Shown here one piece after another: positions 1 to 10,800 of a DNA stretch of 64,000 nucleotides (positions are counted from its first letter, which is position 1; every line of letters begins with the position of its first letter). The notes below the pieces were generated by a model, which was not told where the DNA came from, searched no databases, and worked only from the letters and a program-made list of their open reading frames with translations. The stretch comes from JAMQKA01 sp043951865 (GTDB lineage Bacteria; Bacteroidota; Rhodothermia; Balneolales; Balneolaceae), in NCBI RefSeq assembly GCF_043951865.1, contig NZ_JBINJF010000005.1:62001-126000 (forward strand), written 5' to 3'. Position numbers and translations under genes: made by a program.

Positions 1-1194
1 CCCGGTGGCATCCGAAAGGAGTCCTTGCAGCGGTGGCAGTGCAGCCCCGCCGCCGATCGCCATGATCAGTCCCGAACTGCCGATTTTGGTATCTTGCCCA
101 AGTCCCTCTGAAGCCAGCCCGAATATGGTTGGAAACATCAGGGACATAAAGCCCGAGATGGCCACCAGCGCAATGACTCCCAGGTACCCGCTGCCCACTA
201 TGACCAAAAACGTAGATAGAACAGCCAGTAAAGCCGACCCGATGAGAAGATTTACCGGTTTGATAAATTTCATCAGGTAGGTGTTGATAAACCGGAAAAT
301 CGTAAAGACGACAAGAGCGGCAATGTAATAGTTGGAGGCTGCTGACTCAACCAGGCTCAGCTCCTCCATCACGTACCGTATCGTAAACGACCATACACAG
401 ATCTGTGCTCCCACATAAAAAAACTGGGCTAACACTCCCAGAACGTATTGCTTCCTTTTGACAAGTCGCTTGAGGGTGGGCCACAGGTCGATCGTGGTGC
501 TCTCGGTTGAAGCCTTCGGCATTTTGGTAAAGGCGATCACAAGCCAGATTCCCAGCAGTATCAATCCCAGGGTGACGTAAGGACCCATAACAGCATCCAG
601 TTCAGCCTGCTGGATCTGCTGCAGCTTTTCTGCGGACATGGCCGCCCTCTCCTCTGCACTGGCCACATCCAGGTTCGAAAGGATATAGAACTTGCTGATA
701 ACAACACCTGAAATCGACCCGATCGGGTTGAAGGACTGCGCCAGGTTTAACCGGCGGGTTCCGGTCTTTCGATCTCCCATCGCGATGATATAGGGATTAC
801 AGGCCGTTTCCAGGATTGAAAGTCCGCCCGCAAGAATAAAAAGCGATCCCAAAAAGAACCCGTAGTCCATCGCAATACTGGAGGGGTAAAACAGGAGGGC
901 CCCGGCCACGTACATCCCCAGCCCCAGCAAGACACCTGATTTATAGGTGAATCGTTTAATAAACACTGCAGCGGGCAGAGCCAGGCAAAAATAGGAGCCG
1001 TAAAAAGCCATCTGGATCCAGGAGGTCTGGAAATCACTCATGCTCATGATCCGCTTGAAGGCGGCCAGCAGGGTATCGGTCAGGTTATTGGCCAACCCCC
1101 ACATAAAAAAGAGGCTTGTTATAAGTATGAATGGCACCAAGGGGGCCCTCAGCCCCTTGCCTTGCTTTGTAAATACCTCTTTAATTTCTGTCAT
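1..1194 (-). CDS. fucP: L-fucose:H+ symporter FucP (partial, C-terminus cut by window edge)
   Basis: This inner-membrane major-facilitator protein takes up L-fucose with a proton. The frame is open from an ATG at 1194 to the left edge, about 398 residues. The N-terminal helix carries the family signature FFMWGLANNLTD, and the fourth-helix region carries LSILETACNPY. By position, Asp40 and Glu129 correspond to the two acidic residues essential in E. coli FucP (D46 and E135, known from the family). Several further hydrophobic helices follow, including a GLASEGLG stretch near the cut end. It lies 112 bp downstream of L-fuconate dehydratase on the same strand, so the two are probably co-transcribed. 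Relatives in the same branch carry glucose/galactose (GluP), but the fucose-degrading neighbours favour L-fucose. Confidence 0.9.
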   Translation of the reverse strand, partial: MTEIKEVFTKQGKGLRAPLVPFILITSLFFMWGLANNLTDTLLAAFKRIMSMSDFQTSWIQMAFYGSYFCLALPAAVFIKRFTYKSGVLLGLGMYVAGALLFYPSSIAMDYGFFLGSLFILAGGLSILETACNPYIIAMGDRKTGTRRLNLAQSFNPIGSISGVVISKFYILSNLDVASAEERAAMSAEKLQQIQQAELDAVMGPYVTLGLILLGIWLVIAFTKMPKASTESTTIDLWPTLKRLVKRKQYVLGVLAQFFYVGAQICVWSFTIRYVMEELSLVESAASNYYIAALVVFTIFRFINTYLMKFIKPVNLLIGSALLAVLSTFLVIVGSGYLGVIALVAISGFMSLMFPTIFGLASEGLGQDTKIGSSGLIMAIGGGAALPPLQGLLSDATG

Positions 1195-1306
1195 AGAAAT
1201 CGGTTTTATCAATATTGCTATTGCTGTTCATTATTCAGACCCGGATCAATGTTCAGAGGGCTTTGTAAAACTGTTTTATTTGCCCAATTCCGGCATTTTC
1301 TCTCAT

Positions 1307-2617
1307 CTACTCTGTTGAAATCTCCTGCCAGATTTTACCCTGTGGATAGGCATACTCGCGCAAGCTATTTTTCTTCATTTCGATACTGTATCCAGGTCGT
1401 TCCGGGGGCATATAATGAGCGTTTTTGATGATTACCGGATCCAAAAAGTGCTCATGCAGGTGATCCACGTATTCGGTCACCCTGTTTTCCATGCTTCCGC
1501 TGATGGCGATATAATCGATCATGGAGAGGTGCTGCACATATTCGCACAGCCCCACCCCGCCAGCATGGGGACACACCGGGACTTCATTCTTGGCAGCCAT
1601 CAGCATAATCGCCAGGTTCTCATTGACCCCGCCCACCCGGCAGCTGTCGATCTGGCAAATATCCAGGGCCCCGGCCTCGAAAAATTGTTTGAACATCACC
1701 CGGTTCTGGCAGTGCTCACCTGTAGCTATGTTGATCGGCTCAATAGCCTTGCCGATCTCGGCATGACCCAGGATGTCGTCCGGGCTGGTCGGCTCTTCGA
1801 TCCACCAGGGATTAAACCGGGCCAGCTTTCGCATATTGGCAATCGCCTCATCCACATCCCAGGTTTGATTTGCATCCATCATCAGCACCCGGTCGTATCC
1901 GATCTCCTCGCGGATAATGGCGGCCCGACGCATATCGTCCTCCAGATCGGCTCCCACCTTCATCTTAAGATGGGTCCATCCCTCCTGCACCGCCTGGCGG
2001 CATAAATTTCGAATTTTGTCGTCGGAATATCCCAGCCAGCCGGCCGAGGTGGTATATGCCGGGTATCCCTGCTGTTGCAGTGTTTCGATGCGCTGCTGTT
2101 TGGTGGGTTCCAGCTTTTTGAGCAGCCCCACCGCTTCTTCCGGAGTTATCGAATCGGTGATATAGCTAAAGTCAACGCACCGAACCAGCTCTTCGGGAGT
2201 CATATCGGCCAAGAGTCGCCAGAGCGGCTTTTCTTCCACTTTGGCATACAGATCCCACAGCGCATTGACGACCGCCGCTGTCGCAAGATGCACCACCCCT
2301 TTTTCCGGGCCCAGCCAGCGCAATTTGCTGTCCCCGTTTAATTTCTTCCAGTATCCGCCAAAATCACCTGTAATGTTACCCAGTGGTTCGCCCACCACTT
2401 TTTCAGCAATTAATTCAATCGCCGCCCCACAAAGGTCATTCCCTTTCCCAATCGTAAAGGTAAGCCCATGCCCTTCCAGTCCATCCCTATCGGTTTTAAA
2501 AATGAGGTAAGCCGCCGAATAATCGGGGGCTGTATTCATGGCATCCGAGCCGTGCAGTTCACGGCTGGTGGGAAAACGGATATCGTGTACGCTGAAATCG
2601 GTGATTGTAATAGGCAT
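1307..2617 (-). CDS. fucD: L-fuconate dehydratase (enolase superfamily)
   Basis: Dehydrates L-fuconate to 2-keto-3-deoxy-L-fuconate in the cytoplasm, the third step of the non-phosphorylative L-fucose pathway. At 436 residues it is full length. The active-site set of the mandelate-racemase/FucD branch is complete and at the same numbering as in the characterised Xanthomonas FucD: Lys218 and Lys220 in LKMKVG, Asp248 in MMDANQ, Glu274 in WIEEP, Glu301 in GEH, and His351 in CPHAGG. The N-terminal capping domain starts with ITDFSVHDIRFPTS. It lies upstream of fucP on the same strand. Its substrate would come from the fuconolactonase encoded at about 23.4-24.3 kb. The match of all key residues makes the FucD assignment firmer than a generic enolase-family call. 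Confidence 0.93.
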   Translation of the reverse strand: MPITITDFSVHDIRFPTSRELHGSDAMNTAPDYSAAYLIFKTDRDGLEGHGLTFTIGKGNDLCGAAIELIAEKVVGEPLGNITGDFGGYWKKLNGDSKLRWLGPEKGVVHLATAAVVNALWDLYAKVEEKPLWRLLADMTPEELVRCVDFSYITDSITPEEAVGLLKKLEPTKQQRIETLQQQGYPAYTTSAGWLGYSDDKIRNLCRQAVQEGWTHLKMKVGADLEDDMRRAAIIREEIGYDRVLMMDANQTWDVDEAIANMRKLARFNPWWIEEPTSPDDILGHAEIGKAIEPINIATGEHCQNRVMFKQFFEAGALDICQIDSCRVGGVNENLAIMLMAAKNEVPVCPHAGGVGLCEYVQHLSMIDYIAISGSMENRVTEYVDHLHEHFLDPVIIKNAHYMPPERPGYSIEMKKNSLREYAYPQGKIWQEISTE

Positions 2618-3087
2618 AAATTATTTTCCTTTAATAAAGCTGATTAAATCAAATACTTGTCAGCATCTTTGTTGTTAACAGTATCTTTTGTAGCGTTCAC
2701 AAAGTAAAATTCAATTATCTAATAATAAATTTACTCTTTACCCCTCTTCTGCAGACAGGGAAAACTACTTTTTTGCAATATTTGTTTCACTCAGAATCTC
2801 TCACACTTTACATTTATAACATTTTAGTGCAGTCTTTCCAGTCATCTTCTTACCAATGGCAATACATTCTTAGCGACACTTCATTGTCTTTTTTCAAATG
2901 TCATGCTGTATCAAAAGATCTCAAATTGATCTTTTCCCACTGTTCTACTTACAGGATATTTATTAAAAGTATCTCGAACTACTAACTACTATTTTTTCAA
3001 CGGATGATCGTACTTTTTTTGCTTTTGCTGGTTTAGTAGTCCAGATATTATTACTCTCATATTTTAAAATTCATATAGTTAAATAAC
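2618..3087. other. Divergent intergenic region between fucD and the PhoD-like gene
   Basis: This 470-bp AT-rich spacer separates two divergently read genes, so it should hold both promoters. I see no credible coding frame and no strong hairpin. A short TGTTAACA palindrome near 2672 is the only symmetric element, and it could be chance. No ribosome-binding sequence stands out before the ATG at 3088. Confidence 0.5.
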
Positions 3088-5820
3088 ATGGCGATGGATG
3101 ATAAAAATAAACTAGACCGCAGGGAATTTTTAAAGCGGTCATCAAGCTCACTCCTGTTTCTTTCTTTACCGTCAATTTCAATCATAGGATCTCAGAACCA
3201 AAAAGGAAAGTCTCCTGTTTCCCAAACCAATCAACCTGCAAAACTTTGGTACGATGCCTCTGATTGGGAAAGTCTGAATCCAGGATATTGGCAGGCACAG
3301 GAACAAACACTTCGGCGAAAATTGAAAAACGTGGGAGACCGTGCCCGCAACACCGGATTTCCTTTTCATTATGAAACGCACCGGTTACAGTCCGGTCCCG
3401 ATTCTCCGGAGGGTATTATGGATGTTGACTACGATCCCTCCCTGCCACTGGGCATCATGTGGAACCGGAAATGGAAATTGAAAGAGAATTACGCGATTAC
3501 CCTGAGTGGTACGATCATGGCTCTGGCTCACGATCCGTTGCCAGATGACAACCCCGAGTGGCGCATGTATAAAAAGGGGAACGGTGTTATCGGTATTGCC
3601 ATCGGCGGAAAGACCCAATTTGACAGCTTCCATCCTCATGAAAATGCTCCCTGGATGGCGGTGTTGGATGATGCCTCAAATTTTGGCATAAAACGACACA
3701 CCCAATGGGAGCTGGAAGAAGTCGGTGGCCAAACTAATACTGAAATGGCCTCACTCGCCAAGGGAGACACCTTTACCATACGAATAGAAGTTCGTCCAGA
3801 AAATAAGGAGCAATCACGGGTATCTGCCTCCATTACTATCAATGACGGGGATCAACAAACAATTACAGCAGTTACGGATGATCCTGAAATGATAACAAAT
3901 GGGTATTTTGGTATTGCTTGCAGGGGCCTGCTGGATGTTGAAATTAGGGAACTGAGCCTGACTCCCTTAAACAATACAAAACTGAATGCTCCCCTCAATG
4001 AGTGCCACTCCTGCTACGTGTTGGGCGATACCTTGCAACAGGATACCGATGGCAACTGGCAAGCGCGTTTTATGGGCCTCTTCAGAAATAACGGCCAACA
4101 GGCTTCCATTAAAATTAGTGACTCTCCCAACCCCAGCGGTGGATGGGAGCAGGTAGAAACAGCTGGAAACGGTCAAATAGTAAATAATGACTTTCGACTC
4201 AACACAGCTGTCATTGATGCCAAACTTCCCTTTAGTCCTGCTGAAAAAACGATGTATTACACCGTGTGGAAAGATGGGAAAAATGTGACCGGGGATCCCC
4301 GTATCGGCACGGATTCCTGTGGACCGGGTACCGGTTTAGTTGGGGATGTGCCATCTAATGGCAACTATGTAGGTCGACTTCCACAGCTTAAAGCCCCTTA
4401 TAAACTTTGTGGATTAAGCTGCCACGCTATTCACCAAAATCACACAACCCTGCCGCAAAGTGAGTCCGGGGAAGGCTTTTTTGTGCACGACCAACCTCGC
4501 TACGGCTCTTTCGAGCATCTGGATGAATATGATTTTCAAATAATGCTTTGGGAGGATGATATCTGGTATATGGAGCTGCTGCTATACCCACCCAGCACAC
4601 CCGATGCCTACAAGATCGTTACGACTACTATATGTGGGCCAACCAGCCGCTGGCAGATGATGCGTCACTGGAATGTCCTAAACCCGGGCGATCACGATCA
4701 CGGTATGGATGATGTAAAGGGACCTGAACAGATCGCCCTCCGTAATATGAAAAACCTGGGGCAGGATCCTGAATACATGATTCGCAACTTCCAGATTGTA
4801 AGTCACCTGATGACGGGGAAAGAGGATCCAAGTGGAACGGACAACCCCAAAAGATGGCGAAAATGGAAGATGCCCAACCAGGATTTCACCCTCATGATTA
4901 TGGATTCCCGGTTATGGCGTACTTCCCAGGATACCAACATATGGGACGATGAAGGCTGGGGACATAAGGAAAGTATCTACAAGCGTACCGACCCAACCCG
5001 GGCCCTGCTGGGCGAAGAGCAATTTGCATGGCTACAGGAAAACATTCGTACTGATTCATCCAACATTATCTGCCTAACCGGCATTAACGGGTTACATACC
5101 ATCTGGGCTGGGATTCCCTATGGTCAACCTAAACCATGGCCGGAGTTTGGTCAACGCGACCGCGTGGCCGCCGACTATGCAGGATGGGTGACCGCAGGCG
5201 CCGATCGTGTAATTGAATTACTGGGAAGTAGAAGTGGCGTTGTCAGTGTCTATGGTGATGTACACGCGGGGAGCATCATCAAAAACAGTACGTACAATTT
5301 GTATGAGTGCTCCTTTGGTCCGATTGGGAGACATGGCGGGCGATTACTAACGGAGGACTGGGGGCCTGAAATGGAGGATTACGATGGACGTAAACTTGAG
5401 GCCATCGCCCTCTATCACCAGGATTATGACAACCCCAAACTGGAGAAGAAAGAAGGTCCGGTATACTGGAATTTCCTGGAAATGAGTTTTGATCCGACGA
5501 AGAAGGACCCAGAAATTAGTTTTAATATCAGGAATATCGCGGATCGTCCGGACGAAATTCCCCGGGGAGGAGGCTACGTTAAGACTACAGCCCGTACAAC
5601 GGGCAAGGCTCCCAACAGTCATCTTCCGGCTATTAGCACGCTGGCTAATGCCGACGTTCGCTTTATGAGGCTGGATGGAATTCCCATCAGGGCTTGCCGC
5701 AGCTTTGAAGATGGCACGCTACCCAATATTGGACTGCCGGATGTCGTACCCGGAACTCGTATCCTGATGGTTGCAGAAGATGATAAACAGAGCAGGTCAG
5801 AAATTATACGAACTGTTTGA
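3088..5820 (+). CDS. Secreted PhoD-like metallophosphoesterase
   Basis: A 910-residue exported protein. The N-terminus has a twin-arginine-type leader (DRREFLKRS followed by a hydrophobic run), which fits export of a folded metalloenzyme. Residues from about 300 onward resemble the PhoD/alkaline phosphatase D group: a CHAIHQNH stretch, MIMDSRLWRTS near residue 605, LLGEEQFAWLQ near 640, and the metal-site block YGDVHAGSI near 720. The first 300 residues look like an extra beta-rich domain of unknown role. In PhoD relatives the catalytic half binds metal ions and cleaves phosphomono- or diesters. The natural substrate here is unknown. A second in-frame ATG lies at 3094. The gene stands alone, divergent from fucD. 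Confidence 0.65.
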   Translation: MAMDDKNKLDRREFLKRSSSSLLFLSLPSISIIGSQNQKGKSPVSQTNQPAKLWYDASDWESLNPGYWQAQEQTLRRKLKNVGDRARNTGFPFHYETHRLQSGPDSPEGIMDVDYDPSLPLGIMWNRKWKLKENYAITLSGTIMALAHDPLPDDNPEWRMYKKGNGVIGIAIGGKTQFDSFHPHENAPWMAVLDDASNFGIKRHTQWELEEVGGQTNTEMASLAKGDTFTIRIEVRPENKEQSRVSASITINDGDQQTITAVTDDPEMITNGYFGIACRGLLDVEIRELSLTPLNNTKLNAPLNECHSCYVLGDTLQQDTDGNWQARFMGLFRNNGQQASIKISDSPNPSGGWEQVETAGNGQIVNNDFRLNTAVIDAKLPFSPAEKTMYYTVWKDGKNVTGDPRIGTDSCGPGTGLVGDVPSNGNYVGRLPQLKAPYKLCGLSCHAIHQNHTTLPQSESGEGFFVHDQPRYGSFEHLDEYDFQIMLWEDDIWYMELLLYPPSTPDAYKIVTTTICGPTSRWQMMRHWNVLNPGDHDHGMDDVKGPEQIALRNMKNLGQDPEYMIRNFQIVSHLMTGKEDPSGTDNPKRWRKWKMPNQDFTLMIMDSRLWRTSQDTNIWDDEGWGHKESIYKRTDPTRALLGEEQFAWLQENIRTDSSNIICLTGINGLHTIWAGIPYGQPKPWPEFGQRDRVAADYAGWVTAGADRVIELLGSRSGVVSVYGDVHAGSIIKNSTYNLYECSFGPIGRHGGRLLTEDWGPEMEDYDGRKLEAIALYHQDYDNPKLEKKEGPVYWNFLEMSFDPTKKDPEISFNIRNIADRPDEIPRGGGYVKTTARTTGKAPNSHLPAISTLANADVRFMRLDGIPIRACRSFEDGTLPNIGLPDVVPGTRILMVAEDDKQSRSEIIRTV

Positions 5821-6020
5821 TGCAATTAAATCCATATAATTCTGATAAGTTTTAATCTTCACTGACCTCATCTTGTGCCATTGTACCACGGCGGCGACAC
5901 TGTAGATACACTTCGTCTTTACGACTTTTCTCTCATTTCATCTTATTTATAAACGTGAGCATGATTTAAGAATTCAGCAGAATATATCTTCACTTGTCAA
6001 TAAAAACTTTGTGTTGTTGT

Positions 6021-6046
6021 TCATTTTTTGAACGACGAAAAAATGA
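6021..6046. repeat. Short inverted repeat (9-bp arms)
   Basis: TCATTTTTT at 6021-6029 is matched exactly by AAAAAATGA at 6038-6046, with an 8-base loop. A-rich and T-rich arms of this kind in a convergent gap can act as a bidirectional terminator, but there is no GC-rich stem, so the role is uncertain. Confidence 0.5.
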
Positions 6047-6059
6047 ACCAAAAACATCG

Positions 6060-6203
6060 CCGGCGGGTGAAATTTTTATTGCGTTCCTTGTGCCTTCGCT
6101 AAAACCATTTAACTCGATCCGCTGAGAAGCACGGATCTCAGATATAAATGGTTTCTTAACGCTTAGGCTCCAGTCACTCGGCCAACAAAAATTTCAAAGG
6201 CCG
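6060..6203. repeat. Long nested inverted repeat, possible mobile or REP-like intergenic element
   Basis: Several pairs of matching arms nest inside one another. CCGG lies at both ends. TGAAATTTTT (6068-6077) pairs with AAAAATTTCA (6187-6196), AACCATTTA (6103-6111) with TAAATGGTT (6145-6153), and GATCCG (6116-6121) with CGGATC (6132-6137). The result is an imperfect hairpin of about 140 bases, much longer than a normal terminator. The layout resembles a small non-autonomous element or a dispersed intergenic repeat. No gene is present in it. Confidence 0.6.
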
Positions 6204-6283
6204 GAAAGAATAATTGCAACGAAATAATTGAGTATCCTTATCCTCAATTAACGGTATCTTGAAAATCGGTATTTGATCATTAT

Positions 6284-7837
6284 TCAAAGGTCCATCCAGT
6301 CGAGCTCGGCCCACCGTTCCGGGCCGTCATTTTCCTGTGGAATGCCGGGTGTACTACGACCTTCCCGGATGTACTTTTCCAGGAGTGCTTTCAGTTCTTT
6401 AACTTTTTCAGGATAAATATAAATTAAATTTTTGGTTTCTGCCGGATCCTGCTCCAGGTTATATAACTGAAATGGAGGCAGTCCTCTTAACTGTTCTTCT
6501 GTATTGGGATAGCTCCACCCGCCGGAACCCGGCCATAGAATTAGCTTCCAGTCTCCTTTTCTGATGGCAAAACGCCCTTCAACAGAATGAAATACGGTAG
6601 CTTCCCGGAGCGGTTTATTAAACTGCTGTTGCATCAACACTGGAAGGAAACTATAGCTGTCCTCTCCCTCATCTTCCGCCAGGTCTTCTCCCATAATGTC
6701 GGCCATCGTGGCCATCAGATCTACCGTACTTATCGTCTCATTGCTGACAGATCCATTCGTTATTTTGCCCGGCCAGCTTACGATGAAAGGAACCCGATGT
6801 CCTCCTTCATAAATATCGGCCTTGTGTCCACGGTAAATATAACTTGGATCGTGTCCGGCTCTTGCAAGCTCCTCGAAATCTGCCCGGGGTGATGCCCCGT
6901 TATCGCTGGTAAAGATAATCAAGGTCTCCTTGAGCATCCCTTGCTCCTCCAATTGGTTCACAATTTCTCCGACGACGAGATCCACCTGCATTACGAAATC
7001 CCCGTATAGGTTGGCATTACTTCTCCCGATAAATTCCGATGTGGGAAGTATGGGGGTATGGGGAGCGGGAAGCGCATAGTACAGGAAGAAAGGCTTATCA
7101 CCCTCTTCCTGCCTGGAAATAAATTCCAACGACTTATCCGTCATGTGCGGCAACACCTTTGTATGGGTAAAATCCGGAGCCGTTAGTCCTTTCCGCCAAA
7201 AGCCCTTTTCATCATAATTGACGGTCTTTTTTGTTGGGATTGATGTGGGGCTGCCGTTCTCAACATAAACATAGGGAGGCATATCGAGTGAACCGGAGAT
7301 CCCATAAGAATAATCAAAGCCGTGTTCAGAAGGGCCGTTTTGTATGGGTTGGCTAAAGTCGACTTCGGGCCGGCTATCCAGTGCATCGATATTTTCCGGC
7401 TGTCCGGTGCCGGTGAACTCCCAGTTCCATCCAAGATGCCACTTCCCTACAAAAGCAGTCTGGTAATTGCGCTGTTTGAGCAGCTCGGGAAGAGTTAGCC
7501 GCTCTTGCTCGATAAGCGACTTTGAATACCCGCTGAGCACAAACTTTTTTAGTCTTGATCGCCAGTTATACCGCCCCGTCAACAGGCCGTACCGGGTAGG
7601 CGTACAGACCGCAGACGTGGTGTGCGCATCCGTGAATTTCATTCCATCTTCTGCCAGTTCATCAATATTCGGTGTTTGAAAAGCTGCTTGATCATTGTAG
7701 GATGAAATATCTCCATACCCGAGATCATCTGCTAGAATAACCACAATATTCGGCCGCTCTTGGCCTGGTCCCTGTGCGAAAAGCGAATTAAATGAACATA
7801 ATAATGCTGTTAGCAGTAATAGTCTTTTAGAAACCAT
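6284..7837 (-). CDS. Secreted S1-family sulfatase
   Basis: Hydrolyses sulfate esters, probably on a sulfated algal polysaccharide, in the periplasm or outside the cell. The 517-residue protein has a cleavable signal peptide (KRLLLLTALLCSF, ending FAQ). The metal-binding ADD is at residues 36-38. The activation motif Cys78-Thr-Pro-Thr-Arg82 is the site where Cys is converted to formylglycine, and GKWHLG and FTSDNGAS follow as expected for S1 sulfatases. The maturase that makes formylglycine is not in the window. The gene is the last of a minus-strand series SusC, SusD, FG-GAP lipoprotein, sulfatase, so it most likely serves the same glycan. The subfamily and sulfate position cannot be read from the sequence alone. 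Confidence 0.9.
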   Translation of the reverse strand: MVSKRLLLLTALLCSFNSLFAQGPGQERPNIVVILADDLGYGDISSYNDQAAFQTPNIDELAEDGMKFTDAHTTSAVCTPTRYGLLTGRYNWRSRLKKFVLSGYSKSLIEQERLTLPELLKQRNYQTAFVGKWHLGWNWEFTGTGQPENIDALDSRPEVDFSQPIQNGPSEHGFDYSYGISGSLDMPPYVYVENGSPTSIPTKKTVNYDEKGFWRKGLTAPDFTHTKVLPHMTDKSLEFISRQEEGDKPFFLYYALPAPHTPILPTSEFIGRSNANLYGDFVMQVDLVVGEIVNQLEEQGMLKETLIIFTSDNGASPRADFEELARAGHDPSYIYRGHKADIYEGGHRVPFIVSWPGKITNGSVSNETISTVDLMATMADIMGEDLAEDEGEDSYSFLPVLMQQQFNKPLREATVFHSVEGRFAIRKGDWKLILWPGSGGWSYPNTEEQLRGLPPFQLYNLEQDPAETKNLIYIYPEKVKELKALLEKYIREGRSTPGIPQENDGPERWAELDWMDL

Positions 7838-7882
7838 TTGTAATCGTTTTAATCGTGTTAAAAAACAATGTCCCCGTACACT

Positions 7883-10800
7883 TTAATTCATCCTAAAGGC
7901 CTGTATAATCTCATCATTGTTAACTATCAGCAGAACTTGCTGATTCTTAGTATTTATAATCTCCATTTTGCTAACCTGGTATGGAGCCAGCAGCCCACTT
8001 TCGAATGGGGACCGCTCGTTAAAGCCACCGTTTCCATCTCCAATTAATATCAATCCATTGCCGGCATCATTGCGGGCCGTTTCCGGCTCCGTGTAGTAGT
8101 TATTACCTGCTATAATAAGATCCAGGTTCCCATCCTTATTGATATCCGTTGATATAATATCATTGACTGATGAAATTTGTGCTGAATTTGGAAGTTCAGA
8201 TACCGTAAATCCATCTTCTCCCCTGTTTTCAATATAAACACTCGCAAACGTATCTACCTGCAGGTGCAGTGCATCCTTCATGAGTTTGCTGCCCAAAATG
8301 TCTTCTATAGTCACCTCGGAGAAAGCTTTAAAGGTCTCAAAATTGTGATTAATGCCGGGGATGTGCTGTCCCAGCTTGGCCTTCCCGTAGTAAGGATAGT
8401 GCTCGCCGTCTTGCTGGATGGAAAACAGTAGGTCCATTGTTTGGTTTTTATCGAAATCAGAGGCATAGACCTCAAACTTTTGGTCTTCATTGGTTTGATA
8501 GGCGTAATTCATCCCCAAATTACCCGCTACAAAGTCCAGGTCACCATCATTGTCAAAATCTCCCTGTTCAAGGCTGTACCACCAGCCGCGGTTGGAAGTC
8601 ATTCCCATCTCTTCAGTGACTTCAGAAAACGACCCATCGACATTTTTATAAAATTGAACCGGCAGCCATTCGCCCGTCGTTACCAGGTCTACCTGGCCAT
8701 CGCCGTTGTAATCGCTCCACGTGGCATCAGTAATCATTCCGGGTTTTGTCAATTCAGGGGCTACCTGTGAAGTCACATCGGTGAATGTGCCATTATCGTT
8801 TCGCAACAGGTAGCTTCGGGGTGGTCTGGGATACTGGCGCGGGACCATTCGACCGCCAACGAACAGATCAAGATCACCATCACCGTCAAAATCGGCGGGT
8901 CTAACGCAGCAACTGCTTGTCAACATCCGGGGAAGTGCTTTATCATTTTTCACGAAACTGCCGTTACCGGTATTGAGGTAGAGTCGATCCTGAAGCATGC
9001 TCGAAGCAGGTGAAAACTCATAGCCCCCGCTTGCCACGTACAGGTCGGGGGCACCGTCACCGTTAGCATCAAAGAATGTGGCCCCGACATCCTCAAAATC
9101 CCTGTCTTTAACCCAAGGGGCATTCAGTTTATATCTCTCAAACGTACCACCTTCAGTCTGTATGAAAAGGGTTCCGGACTGACCAGCTGCACCACCAACA
9201 AATAGGTCTGCCCGTCCATCGTTGTTGACATCAGCAGTTGCGGCCGGCGGACCTGGTTTCGACAACTGATATGGCAGAAGGCCTTGGATATTGTAGTCAT
9301 TATAGGTGTTCTCCCGGTGGTTATATTCCAGCCCGGTCCGACCGGTAATATTTGTCATCATTTTATCTGTTGAACCAAAATTTGACGGTCGTTCTTTTTT
9401 GCCGTCTGCCTCTGCATCTTCATAGTTAAGAGTAATCTGCCGGTTGGCTTCAACATCCGTTAGCAACTGCCGGCGCCCGTCGGGCCATATCACCTGGAGT
9501 GAATCAACCTGCTTTTGATCTTTTAAGCCAAAATGAATGCGGCTGTCCATCGACGACTGGTATCCTCTATAGGGTGATACATACTTATACTGCTGAGCAC
9601 TCCCGTTGTTAAGGATTATTTTGGCTCCAATTCCGTCAATATTTAAGGGACTTCCGATAAGCTCAATCGACAGGTAGTTATGATTCCTCAGTGTATCCGA
9701 ATTATTCCGGTATATGGTCACCGGTTCATTTATATTGTTGACGATGATATCCAGGTCCCCGTCGTTATCCAGGTCGGATTGTGAGGCGCCGTAAGAAAAG
9801 CCTGGTTCACCGAAACCCCACCCTGATGTTTGGTCAGAAAATGTAAGATCGCCTTCGTTCCTGAAGATGTGGTTTGGCACTTTTATCTCCTTGAGGTCTT
9901 CCAATAGTTCAAGCTTTTCCTGCTGGCGGTATTCCCCCGTCCCAAATTGCTGGCGTTGATTTATTTCAGTCAGGTAGTCGTAATTATTAATCGCCTTTGG
10001 GAATCCATTGGTGATTAACAGGTCTTTATAGCCATCATTGTCATAATCGCCAAACAAGGTACTCCAGCTCCAGTCGGTGTAGGCCACCCCGGCCAGACGG
10101 GCGATGTCACTGAAAATAACCTCTCCCTCCATATTTACACCATTACTCAACTGCAGGGTATTCATCGAGTATTGATAGGTCAATCCCATTTCAATCATCT
10201 CCTGGTGACGGCTATAGCTGATACCGCCACTCATCTGCTTGCGCTCTTCCAGCGCTTTGGGCATCATGTCTACCTGGGAGATATCGGGCCAGCCATCATT
10301 ATTAAAATCAGCGATATCGATGCCCATGCCCGCAAAACTGGTATGCTTCAGGTATTCATCAATTTTATCGGAAAACGTCCCATCCCCGTTGTTGATATAC
10401 AGCACGTCATCCGGTAATATGTCGTTGGAGATGTAGATGTCCGGCCAGCCATCGCGATTGATATCGGATACTGCCACCCCGAGACCAAAGCCTACTTCTC
10501 TCGATAAACCTGCCTGCTCAGTCACCCGGGTAAAAGAACCATTCCCGTCATTTCTATACAGTTCATCAAAACTTTGATAGGCTTGACCATAAAGCATTTC
10601 CGGTCTGCGTGTATCCTGGTTTCGAGAAAAGGAGCCCGGGGAATGATTTAGCAGGTAAACATCAAGATCACCGTCGCGATCATAATCCAGGAATGCCGAC
10701 TGTGTGGTAAATCCTTTGTAATCTAGATTATAATCTGCTGCGGATTCGGTAAATGTGGAGTCGCCATTGTTTATAAACAGCAGGTTCGCCCGTTCGTCCG

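Larger units (their letters stand above)
5821..6283. other. Convergent intergenic region with inverted repeats
   Basis: This 463-bp gap lies between two genes that point at each other (PhoD-like on plus, sulfatase on minus). It has no coding frame worth reporting. It contains two inverted-repeat structures described separately (6021-6046 and 6060-6203), which may end transcription from both sides. Confidence 0.6.

Noticed and set aside
747..1037. Minus-strand frame inside the fucP region
   Set aside because: It is in another frame; the FucP frame runs unbroken through it from 1194 to the left edge.
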